From: Paragordius varius
Taxonomy: Eukaryota > Nematomorpha
Length of the DNA: 64,000 nucleotides
Assembly: GCA_964247055.1 (NCBI GenBank)
Contig: OZ176054.1
Coordinates: 8,432,001 to 8,496,000, forward strand
Direction: 5' to 3'
Below the pieces are notes generated by a model, which saw only the letters and a list, made by a program, of their open reading frames with translations, was not told where the DNA came from and ran no database searches. Each line of letters starts with the position of its first letter. Position 1 is the first letter of the stretch. Below are positions 39,201-49,781 of this stretch, one piece after another. A program made the position numbers and the translations under genes.

Positions 39201-42200
39201 AACACGATTTTGTGGACTTCTGTTTTCAAAAAAAACCCGTTTTTCATACGGGGTGGGCCCGAACTGGGGGCCTATTTCAAAAAAAGGGCGAAGCTATTGT
39301 CGGGACATTTATTAATGATTATATTTTTTCGATATTTGGATTTGATTGGGTCTACCGATTTTCCTGTACCAGATCACAAAGCCAGCATTTTCCATTTTTA
39401 TAAATATATAGATTTACAGTCTTATGTTTAAAATTTAATAAAAAATATATATATGTCTATATAATATTGGAATGCGGCCCGTCATTTTAGTCGCAAATTA
39501 GGACCGCGAAACTATTTGTGTTGTACACCCATTAGAGTAAATAATTTTCTCATTGAGTTAATCTTATTACTAAAACGATGGCTTGTAATATAATTGTCTG
39601 TGACATATTTAAATTTCGACAGGCTACGATTAGATTATGTCTGCCTATGATACACATTGTTAGACAATATTGGAATTAAAATATCTTCTTTCCGAGACAA
39701 ATCATAAATGGCCCATTACTCAAAAATCTAAAAGTGGAAAAATTTAGATATTGAACCAATACTTTTTTAAAAAAAATATTATTATTCATTGTTTTTCATC
39801 CAATCTTTGAAGATAATTTAAAAAAATGGTATAGTAAAATAGTGATAGTTTATGAGCAGGATTGGCTTAAATTGATTTATTTTACAATATTATTTCGCTT
39901 AAAATTAATTGTTATCATCTGTTGTATGTGAACAGCTTTTTTTAAAAAAGCAAAAATGTTGCTTGAATTTTATGTGATAAATTTATTTCACCACAAAAAT
40001 AGATATTGGTTTCTTAATTAAAATGCGGAAAAAATAACATGTTAATTGTTTCTCGCCATTTCTTCACTTAAATAATGTTTTTTGAAACTAATAAATTTAA
40101 AATGTTTAAATAAAATAAAAAGGTAGGATGGTGTAATATCGATTTTATTCACATACATTAAATTGGAATTCGATACTTAAACCATAAAATCTTTAAACCT
40201 GAATTTTGAAAATCGTTTTTACTTTGGTTATAAAAAATATGATTGAATACAAAACACTGCACAAAATTGATAAAATATTTGAAGCTAGAAGGACGTATCA
40301 AAATTAGTTTTTAGGGGGTTATTAAAAACGTTCCAACTTCATCATAAAATCCAAAATTTAAATCACCCGTGCAAATAGATCAAACAGTAAAAGATTTTGT
40401 TACTTATATCTTGATCTGTGTTATCAAAAATCTCTCACACTAAATAGAAAAATATTACGTATATAATTGGAAGTTTAAGAGTGTCTTTTTTACCTTACGT
40501 CATTTCATAAAAATAATTAACAAACGCAGATGTATTATATTTACATATAGCCAATTAAAAATTTGAAAAGTATTATTTAATTGGCTAATAATTTTATAAT
40601 TGTAGGGGTTGTTTTTTTTATACATTTTAGTCCTTTAAAATATATGAGTACAATAGCTTATTTTTCATTTAATCCACGACATCAGTTTTTTTTTATGGTC
40701 TCCCAAATTATATCATTTATGTTTATTGTGTTATTTATACATAAAAATACCAATGTGGATTAGCAGTTTTAAAACACACTTGTCCTATTAAATTTTGAAT
40801 TTTAGCTATTACAAAGCTATCTAATTAAATGATTTTAAAAATTTGTGATTTTGGATAATTGTTGATTTTGTAAGTTTCAAAAATAAAAGCAGCATGAAAA
40901 TTCTGACATTTTTCCATAAAAATAGATATAAATTCATTCAAATATTTTTGAATCCTATTTTACTCTATGAATAAATAATTTGGATAAATTTTTAGATCTT
41001 TTAATACTACATTACCTTTTCACTTTTTTGTCCAAGTTTACCTTTTGGGGCTATTTTATATCCCAGAGCTAAATTTCGTATAAATAAACTAGTTTTGAAA
41101 GTTATTTTAGTTAAAATTTAATTACTATAGATTATTGTCGTTTAGATAAAAAAGTTTATATTTTTTACAATTTTGTGACTTCTAGAGCCTAAAATCGAAA
41201 CAGCTCCAAAACTGTTAAACGAACAGCTGATATTTAAAATATGTCAAGTTTTTACTGCTGGTAAAATGTAGCTTAAAAGCTTCTTTAAGAGAATTACTTA
41301 CATTTATATAATATACATTTATTTGTCCATAGAATTAGTAGCGATTCCAAAAAATTTAAAGAAAAAATAGCGGCAAAAATTTTTTACAATTTTGAATTTT
41401 TTAAAAAACATTTTTTGTATAATGTTCCTCAAAGATTACAGAATGCATATTTTTAAATTCGGCTCAATACCTTAGATAATTTTTATTGTTCAAGTTTCAA
41501 ATGGCTCTGGGGTATAAAACTATCCCAAAAGGTAATAGGGTGTTAATGCACAAATCAACAGTTTAAATTTTTATCTGGCAACAGTAATAATTAAAAATTA
41601 TAGCGTTTTTATCTGTTTAAATTTATGTAGCAAATTAACAAATAAAACAATAAAATTGTAGGAGACTGTGAATGGAGCATCGATGGCTATGGCTATAATA
41701 TAATATAAATTAACACTCTCCATTGAAAAGCTATATAGTAGAATTACAATAAATCAATCATTAATTTTTTATTTTAATTTGAATTCTAGCATCCACATCC
41801 TAATAAATTAAACAATAATTAAATCGAAAAAAAATGTATTTATAAAGTGAGGCACACGATAATATGCATCCAAATTATGAATAAATATGTGGACTCCTAA
41901 AAATAAAATTATTATTAGTCTTGACTAAGCACGAACATTAACTGTGTACCAACTTATAATGAAATTTATCAATTTTATATAAATTTTATCCAAAACCACA
42001 CGTATGAGACTTACGATTGCAATCCTAAAAAATTGCTATAAAATGTTAATTGAAACATAGGAGTTGAAACAATGTTTTTATTATTATAGCCAGTCCTTTT
42101 TAACATAAATTGTTCGTTCGGGCCGATAAAATACAAATCACCTTTTGGCATGCAAATGAAATTATGAATGATTAAAAATTGGAACATGTTAAATTAAGGA

Positions 42201-44954
42201 AATGCTAACTTAAGTTTAGACTCTAAAATTTACAAGACTGCAAAAAATAAAACTTTTTTTATTTATGATATTTTAATGATCAAACATTCAATTTAGGGAG
42301 GTATAATGATTCCGGTGAGCCCATATATTTTACAATGTCGAAAATTTTTCAAAATTGCTATTACCAAATGATTTATTTGTTATATGATATTTATTTTATC
42401 ATAAATGCATAAATAAAGTGTTTTAATTATAATAAAATAATATATTTCGGGTAGATACATAAATTTCCTTGCATTATCGGACCTTTTCTCATGCATTATG
42501 ATGATCCCTTGGCCAGTCCTTCAACTCATGGCGCATACCAAACGGTGGCCACTCAATTATAGTTTTGAATGGAACTTCTTTTTGGCCCACATCAGTTTTG
42601 TCCTTATTAACGGTTTCATGAAAACTGGGATCCTTATAACTTGCGCCCTAACAGCTGATCGATATACGGCTCTGTATTTCCCACTCCGTTACAAGGATTG
42701 GAGTAAGCCATCACGGGTTAATTGGATCATAGCTTCATGTTTTATTTTATCGTTTGGCCTTATGATACCACGGACATTTAAATTCAAAGTTTTTCAACTA
42801 TCAACTCGGAAACCGGAAAGTTTTATTGGGTATTACAAAAAGGCACGTGGTCTCTTTTTATCCAATGATGAAGAGTTTAGTAATTATAATATTACTAATT
42901 TTAATAATAATACAAATATCTCAACAACTTTAGCACCGAGCCCAGTATTTAACCATAGCAACTATTATTTCACTTTAAACAAGCATTATAAAACGCACAT
43001 TGCTCTTATATATGATTGGATACGGGAAATCGTGCTAACAATCATTCCCTTAATCCTAATTATTTTTCTTAACATTCAAATACTGGTTAAATTTCGAGAG
43101 GTTATGCATAAAAAACTCAATCTCACAAAACAGAAAGTAGTAACCAATGAGAATGTGGTTCCTAATCAGAATCAACTTGAAACAACTGCCGATAAAAATA
43201 TTAGCTACGAGGGAGCCAATGATGAATATAACTCTGAAACCATCTATTCCAAAAATCAAGGTATATTTGCGTTCACTAAAATAAAATAAGAATTATAAAA
43301 GGTAAATACAAACACTGTTAAAATATATATTTCACCCAAATAATTAAAAAGTTGTTATATCTATTTTAATAGTTGGTTCGATGAATGTTCTTAAAGACCG
43401 TGGTTATGACCAATATAAATACCAGAAAAATGGATATATCAAATGTTATAAAATAAAAAAAATATTATTTAACTAAACACTCATTACATTTTCAATTTTT
43501 TGTGTGAATTACATTTGGGGTAGTTATCTACCTCACAGCTTAAATTAGTAAACAATTTATTGTTTAATTTGTTTTATTTTAAATTTAATTCACTTCTGTA
43601 TTGAATAAAAATTAGATTTAACAGTTTTTTAACTTCTAAAGCTCCGAATTCAATCGCTTCAAAACACGATGGAAACGAACAGCTGATATTAAAATTAAAT
43701 ATCAAAAATTTGCTATTTCAAAGTTGATTATTTATATATTTCAACCATAATATGCATTTATTTGCCTGTTGTATTCACGATTTAAAAAATTAGAGAAAAT
43801 GGCAGAAAAAAGTTTTAAATGAGGATTCTACAATTTTATATTTTCTTTAAAAAAAATCTATCATACGCCTAAGCTAAAGAAAGCATATAAATTTAGCACA
43901 ATGCCAAAAATATTTTTTAAGATATTCAAAAGGTTATAAAATGTGAAAAACCGGTTTACATAGTAAGTATAAGCTATTTTTTGCCAATTGTGTTACAAAA
44001 ATTTATTTTATCTAATTATAAGGTTCGCTATATGAATACAGCGAGTACGATGATAAGAACGAAGATTATGATAGCGATGAGTTTGGTGAATTGGATAAAG
44101 ATACTGAAGGGAATTCCACATCTACAAATATAACTGTATCTTTGCCCACTGTACAACAACATGGAAACAACAATGGATCTCATACAGCAAAGTCAATGCG
44201 GCCATCTGTTTTACAATACAATAGTAATAATAATAATGTTAATAATGCTAATAAACATTTATCCATTCCACAAATTACAGTTGATTCACCCATAGAATCG
44301 AATTCCGAAGAGAGCAAAAGATTGTTAGAAAACACCAATCAATCCTTCAAAGAAACAGATCTTGATTCTCCAAAACAGCCAATAACAAATGCTCCAATAT
44401 ATATAGAAACTGATCTCGATGACAAGCTTAATCAAACAAAAACTTGTTTAAACAACATGCCAACTATAAATACGTGTAATCAACGGCTTTTAGGCCTCCC
44501 GCCAAAACGCATAGGTCCAAATCGACCCAAGCTACAAAAATCTCTGCAAACCGTTATGGCTAAACGGCGAAAAATAAGCCATTTGCCTGAAGCCTTCATG
44601 AGAACAGTAAAATCAGCCGGGGCAAAAATGTCACCGGTTAAAAGTAAGGCCACGACTCAAAATAAACAACAAAAAAAGAAGAAAGCCAAACACGAAAGGG
44701 ATGAAAGACGCTTAACTTCCATGTTAATCAGTATAGCAGTCCAATATATAATATGTTGTGTTCCACAAGCAATAACCGCCCTAATTGACAATCCGACTCT
44801 GCGACACGAAAATACGGCTTTCCGAATAAATATCATAATTACAAACGTGCTTGAGGCATCATATTATGTCCTAAACTTTTACGTGTACCTCCTTTTCGTC
44901 CAAGACTTTGCCAAACAAACTAAAAAGGCTTTACAATACGTTTTCAACAAGTAA
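34779..44954 (+). CDS. FMRFamide-receptor-like class A GPCR
   Basis: Seven-helix plasma-membrane receptor, probably for a neuropeptide. Exons 34779-35074, 42455-43260 and 44023-44954 give 2034 nt and 677 residues. The joins TTSTGYR|YINFLALSD and SKNQ|GSLYEY keep phase and read cleanly. Visible: sequons at 29-46 (NVT, NKT, NMS); TM1 about 63-88 with GN; TM2 NFLALSD; TM3 ending TADRYTALYFPLRY (DRY at 167-169); TM4 then MIPRTFKFKV, like FMRFamide receptors; TM5 289-312; TM6 598-621 with ICCVP in place of CWxP; TM7 with NFYVY in place of NPxxY. The third cytoplasmic loop is about 285 residues, Asn/Ser/Lys-rich. The usual TM3 cysteine is absent. Introns are 7380 and 762 nt, unlike the tiny first introns of other genes here. 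The ligand cannot be told. Confidence 0.88.
35075..37637 (+). other. GPCR intron 1, first part
   Basis: AT-rich, with TA microsatellites near 36166-36199 and 36317-36336. A degenerate hAT-MITE-like stretch (ATGCGGCCCGCGAAGCCATT) lies near 37420-37480. No exon was found. Confidence 0.6.
37638..39412 (-). mobile_element. tandem Helitron array: three 5' ends, one 3' end
   Basis: On the minus strand, heads start TCTATATATTTATAAAAATG at 39412, 38358 and 37792, each preceded by A. The only 3' end is at 37638: a hairpin GCTGC-GTA-GCAGC, a 12-nt spacer, then CTAG followed by host T. This is the Helitron terminal arrangement. A second perfect hairpin GAAGTCC-GAA-GGACTTC and a run of 13 G (C on this strand) lie at 37672-37702. 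The last copy (37792-37638) is thus a complete 155-bp element. The upstream copies lack the 3' end and run head-to-tail into the next. No protein is encoded; the frames at 38051, 38137, 39156 and 39191 are repeat shadows. Confidence 0.75.
39413..41040 (+). other. GPCR intron 1, middle part
   Basis: AT-rich. A MITE-like fragment (GCGGCCCGTCATTTTAGTCG) lies at about 39474-39530. The hydrophobic frame at 40581-40763 has no splice sites that would make it a receptor exon. Confidence 0.55.
41041..41533. mobile_element. TIR element with ACCTTTTGGG ends
   Basis: Left ACCTTTTGGGGCTATTTTAT, right (inward) ACCTTTTGGGATAGTTTTAT, both followed by AT.CCCAGAGC. About 490 bp, non-coding, in GPCR intron 1. 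The inner ends can fold (GGGATA-GTTTTA-TACCCC with one G-T pair), like the hairpin-ended family at 53 kb. Confidence 0.6.
43490..43950. repeat. diverged TIR element in GPCR intron 2
   Basis: Shows TTTGGGGTAGTTATCTACCT near 43515 and AAACGAACAGCTGATATTAAA near 43673, the latter also present in the element at 41041. The right end is poorly kept (AAAAGGTTATAAAATG). Confidence 0.4.
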
Positions 44955-46649
44955 TTGGATGATTTTTAACACAGTATATTATTTTTTAATGACCACCAAT
45001 TTATGATTGACCTTGTAAGATTAGAATATTGAATACAACAGTATGTAATTTAGAATTATATAATTAAAAAAACGATATTGGTGAATTTTTAGCTAAACGG
45101 CTAATAAATTAAAAATATCAAGAGGAATTTACTCTCCAAGATAAAATAGATAAAATCTTTTAAGCAATTATTTGCACCTGCATACCATTCTGAACCATAC
45201 TTGTATTAAATTAATTTTTTTAATATGTAAAGCACACGGTGTGATTTATCATATTTTATAAGTTCTAGACCGTTTCTTTATTTATTAAAATATCAATTAA
45301 ATTATTTGTTGTAAGATAAGGATATGTTAAATTTTAAGACATTTCATCATTTTTTGGCTCTATTTGAATAAATTAAACTATTTAGGTAGGGATGAAACCG
45401 AAATCATTTTGGTTTTGTTTCTGGTCCCATATATATATATATTTTTAAATAGTACTTTCGAATTTTGATTTTAATTGAAAAATAGCTCATTTATTTTACC
45501 AATGTGTAGCCTCAAACTTTAAGTAACTACAAAAATTGTTCTAGAGTATTATTATCTAAAAACTAAAAATTTATATAAAATTTTTTTAACCTAAAACCGC
45601 GGTCCGTTAACAGTTCCAAAACCAAACTAATGTCCTTGACGGTTTTAAAAAGACTAATACGTTTCATAAATGCTGTGTAATAATCCCCGGGTTTTATTGG
45701 CAATATCAACAATCTATTTTAATTTCAATACCCGTTTAGATTTATTATCTGTTTATAAGAAAGATAATATAATGAAATAGTATGAAAATTAAAGTAGCAC
45801 ATTAACTGTTTATGTTTTAACTTACCATACTGATTGTAAAATTGTCTAACTTATATTAAGTAATTAATTTGGCCCCATCCCACTATAATGAAAATTAGGC
45901 CTTCATGTCCTTTGAAATAGTTATTAACCGATTAATTAAAATCATTTTTATTAATTGCATGGAGGTGTAAATTTATTAATATTTTGAATCAATTATCTAA
46001 ATTTTCGTAGGCAAAAGAAATATCCAGATTAAAAATTATACATTCAAAATGTTAATAATCTATTTTCAAAACATGTTTAAATATATGTTGGGCTCAATTA
46101 AAATGAATTTGTAATTTGTTACCTAAATTATACACATTAAATGCGTCATAATTATAAGAATTTTATTTGTTATTAACATAAATATGCATAATTTATAATA
46201 ATATATTCATTTATTTTTCCATCATAGATGCCATAATTCAAAAAAAGATGCAAAGGGTGAAACAAAAAACAAAAAATAAACGATAGCACCTGATGGCAAA
46301 AAAGAAGTGAAAAGTATTGTCAAACAAGGATTGCCTTTTCATTATGACAAAGTTTAGTGGTGATATTGCAAAAATATGAAAAAAAAATTCAGTGTGATTA
46401 TCATTTATGTATATATATAGTGGAAAATTTTAATTTATGTAAATTTTGCATGTCAAATAATAAATTTGCAGAGCACAAATATCATGGTTGAGCAAAATTA
46501 TGATATAAAAAAAGTATTTCAAATTTTGTTGTACAAAACATATTTTATAATTGGCTACAAAACTCTTAATGATTATTCACTATTGAAATATCAAGATATA
46601 TGTCAAATTTTATAAAAACCTTAAAAAAGTTTGATAAATTATCTAAATT
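44955..46649. other. no gene seen
   Basis: AT-rich stretch between convergent GPCR and PRDX6 3' ends. It holds both 3' flanks; no repeat end or ORF was recognised. Confidence 0.6.
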
Positions 46650-48433
46650 TTAAACTGAAGTGTATCTCATATACGGTTTGCCTGAAGGCAAAGGAAAAAC
46701 AGTGTGTTTGGGATAAAGTTTTTTAGCTTCGTCCTCTGACACATTTGGTTGGATCATACATTGTGTTCCCGGCTATAAAAATTTAACCATTGACAATTAA
46801 ATCAATTTTGTAAAAAATATTTTTTTAAATAATTTAAATATTTTTGCAAAAAAATTACTTTCCAATCCACTGGAGTTGCCACTTTTTCACGCGTCGTAAG
46901 TTGAATGGATTCAATGGCTCGTAAAATTTCACTGTGTAAATAAGTAAATTTGAAATTCATAAAAAATATTTTTTTTGTAAAAAAAAGTGTTTTTTGGTTT
47001 AGTTAATGGTGTCACATTAATAAAACGCAACTATTCAAATATATGGAAAAATTTAATTTGAGAAAAAAAAGAAAATTTTCAAAAAGACATAAATCGCAAC
47101 AATTGACATTAAAATAAATGTAGAATGATTATATAAATTAACGCTTTGGCATTGGTTTTAACTGTCGTATGTCACATTTTACAAATACTATTAGAGATCT
47201 CAAAATCAATGCACTTCAATTGAAACTTTTCTACAATTAAATGTTAAAAAACATGGATCGTTCATTAAACAAAATAGAGAGGGTTGGTACCTTTTAAAAA
47301 TAAGTCCACCGATTACTAACTAAATTTTTATTTATTCCTTAAGGCACCAAATTTGTTTAAAATATTCATATTTTTAAAATAATTGTCGTCCTAAAATGAA
47401 CTCTATATTAAAATACAAAAATAAAACCGTTCCTCAATAACTGAAACTAGAATAATTTTTTAAGAAGTTAAACTACCAGATTATTTTCAGCTGAAACCGA
47501 ATTCTAATTAAAGCTTAGATACAAGGCTCTGGTTAAATGATTCCGTTACCACCCCTATAATCCAAACATCGATAAAATTTAACAAAATTCTAATTACAAT
47601 GAGCAGGCAGGTAATATTGAAAGACGATAAGACACGACGCCACTCTTAAAATAGAATTAATTATTAATCAACTACCAGCCATTCGGTAGATCCTATACAA
47701 CATGGTTTGCAATAACCAAAGATCTCAAAACGCTTAATTTAAATAGAAAAATAGCCAAATCTAGAAATAAATAGAGAAAGTGCAACGCCATTTTATGGCA
47801 AATCCTTTTGCGTATGTATATACATGAGATGTAACAAAAGCTTTATACATATATGGTGCTAGAATATTATTAATTACTCGAAATTCCTGCCAGTAGTAGC
47901 TGGATACAAAAGAGAAAGCTTAAGCTTTTTGTCAGGACTGAAGAGATATACGGCTCTAGCAGTCAAAGGTATTCCTTGTGGACCAATTTCATCGGGATCA
48001 AACATACCCAATTTAGTTGCTATTTCACGTTTATGATCATCAATCAAAGGGTATGGGTAATCACCGCTTAATTTACCTAAACACTAAATTAAAAAAAGTA
48101 TGTTATAAATTCATATTTCAAAGATAACTGTATATATATAATATATATGAACCTGAATATCTTTAATCCAACCTTTATGCGCTTCCAACGTATCACAAGA
48201 TAAACCAATGGGTTTAACATTGTGCATCTCAAATTTTGACGCTAATTGCGCAGCTCTGGCCAATTCTGTCGTACATACTGGGGTGTAATCAGCGGGATGC
48301 GAAAAGAGAATCCCCCAACTAAAATGTATATTTAACCTTTATAAGCATACCTATTTCCAAAATAATCGTGTAATTTAAATTTTCCTGCAGTAGTAGAAAC
48401 TTCAAAATTTGGGATGGTATCTCCTAGCAACAT
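46650..48433 (-). CDS. PRDX6: peroxiredoxin-6 (1-Cys Prx)
   Basis: Reduces peroxides and phospholipid hydroperoxides in the cytosol; the mammalian enzyme also has phospholipase A2 and acyltransferase activity. Exons 48433-48351, 48318-48153, 48083-47878, 46931-46859 and 46772-46650 give 216 residues (human 224). Start [15 protein letters not shown]. The peroxidatic Cys is at about residue 43 in [16 protein letters not shown] around Ser28 and the LHDY His22 match the human lipase Ser/His, and GMFDPDE supplies the Asp. [28 protein letters not shown] and ATPVDWK follow, with C-terminus [12 protein letters not shown]. The first intron is 32 nt, with exon join FGN|SWG; the others are 69, 946 and 86 nt. 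A stop precedes the ATG in frame. Its start lies 48 bp from the bS6m start. Confidence 0.96.
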
Positions 48434-48481
48434 GTTTTTTTAGTGACCCAACCGTAGAAAGTATTTTAAATCATAACCACC
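48434..48481. promoter_or_regulatory. shared 5' flank of PRDX6 and bS6m
   Basis: Only 48 bp separate the two divergent start codons, so both 5' untranslated regions and any core promoter must overlap here or lie within the neighbouring gene. No TATA box is clear. The context before the bS6m start, ACCACCATG, is strong. Confidence 0.5.
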
Positions 48482-49064
48482 ATGCCTCAGTACGAAATGC
48501 CTCAAATTTTAAAAATGATGGCCAAGGTATATTTATTGCATTAGTTTAGGATGGAACAGTCGATGTATTAAAGCGTATAGGTTTAACACTTTTGAAAAAC
48601 AATGGTATTATATCTAAGTTAGAATTTCTTGGCATAAAACAGTTACCTTACAAAATCAAAGCTCATGGTCATTCTAACCTTAAAGGACAGTAAATACATC
48701 ATTGACTCTTAGATATTTTATATGGGAATTTTACTCTCCACATAATCCTATTGATGATATAAAAGAAGAATTTTCTCGTGATTTAGATATAATAAAATCA
48801 AATATTATTAATTTAAATAATCCTCTGAGAAAGATTAACCATGAAAATTTTGTTGATAATTTAGAGATTGAAGATCAAGATAGCCCATATCTAACATACC
48901 AACATTATAATAAAACTATCAGATTAATGCGATATATGCCTAAACCCGTACAGTGTACTCTTCCAATCGAAAAAACTATTCCAGCTTTGCGCGATGAATT
49001 AAAGCAAAAACCTAGGTGGAAAAAAGCCTTAATACCAGGATATCATTATCCTAAAGGTCAATAA
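48482..49064 (+). CDS. MRPS6: mitochondrial ribosomal protein bS6m
   Basis: Small-subunit protein of the mitochondrial ribosome. Exons 48482-48526, 48550-48689 and 48713-49064 give 178 residues. MPQYEMPQILKMMAK aligns with human MPRYELALILKAM, LEFLGIKQLPYKIKAH with LENLGERALPYRISAH, and QYFIWEFYSP with GYFLVDFYAP. EEFSRDLDIIKSNII with EHLSRDIDVIRGNIV completes the fold. Both introns are 23 nt; each contains an in-frame stop or shifts frame, so they must be removed. The protein is about 50 residues longer than the human one, with a C-terminal tail (IRLMRYMPKPVQCTLP ... HYPKGQ) whose role is unknown. Confidence 0.92.
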
Positions 49065-49780
49065 GCCAATAATTAATTATACATTAACCATTTAAATAAA
49101 TTATGTTAATTATTTAAAACCACTTTTTTGTAAATTTCTCAAACTTAAGAATCCTCTAACCCAAAAAAATATTATTAGAAGTTTAACCGATTTTTAGAGC
49201 TTACACTCATAAAAGGTAGCAAAAAAATGACTTTGGGTGATGATGTATTTTCAGCTCCTTGTATAAAGTTATTTGGCCATGCAATAATTCATTTTAATAC
49301 TCATACTTTATGGTTAATTGAGGCAATTTTTTCCGTATAACGTGCCCTTGTGTATTAGAAAATTGACTTAATGGGACTTTGTTAACCAATTACTTTGATT
49401 GTGGCCAGTTATATTAAATATATAGACCGTTTTTGGTTAATGCAATTCTGTGTTTCACGTGAATTATTTTCACTATGCTTTTTAGATATGTGTAGTTATT
49501 TCCATTCCAATAGACCCGTTGAAAGCCACCAAATAATATTAACTCTAGATTTTAATATTGGTAATTTAAATTTTTATGTCAATATAAGTTTTAATTTTGT
49601 TTATAACTAGGTGTGCCCCACGTTCACTCTGACTTTGACACTAGAATATATTTTTTGCAACCCAAACTGTTTTCAGTCCATACAAACTAGTTTTTTTTGC
49701 AGGCTTAATTTAAGATAGGGCTCTAATCAGCTGAAAAACTGTGGTGTTTAAACATTTTTTTTAAATGTTTAAAATTGCAA
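49065..49780. other. no gene seen
   Basis: 3' flank of bS6m followed by AT-rich sequence. The frames at 49395 and 49765 are chance or run into the repeat. Confidence 0.55.
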
Positions 49781-49781
49781 T

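Noticed and set aside
38051-39431. Four frames of 70-106 codons occurring as two near-identical pairs
   Set aside because: They lie within duplicated Helitron sequence, have no family resemblance, and their equivalents in other copies are not open.
40581-40763. Hydrophobic frame inside GPCR intron 1
   Set aside because: TM1 and TM2 join directly across 35074|42455 with perfect phase, so no extra exon is needed.
44091-44954. Independent gene start at 44091
   Set aside because: The frame begins with TTG inside GPCR exon 3; the exon extends to the acceptor before 44023.
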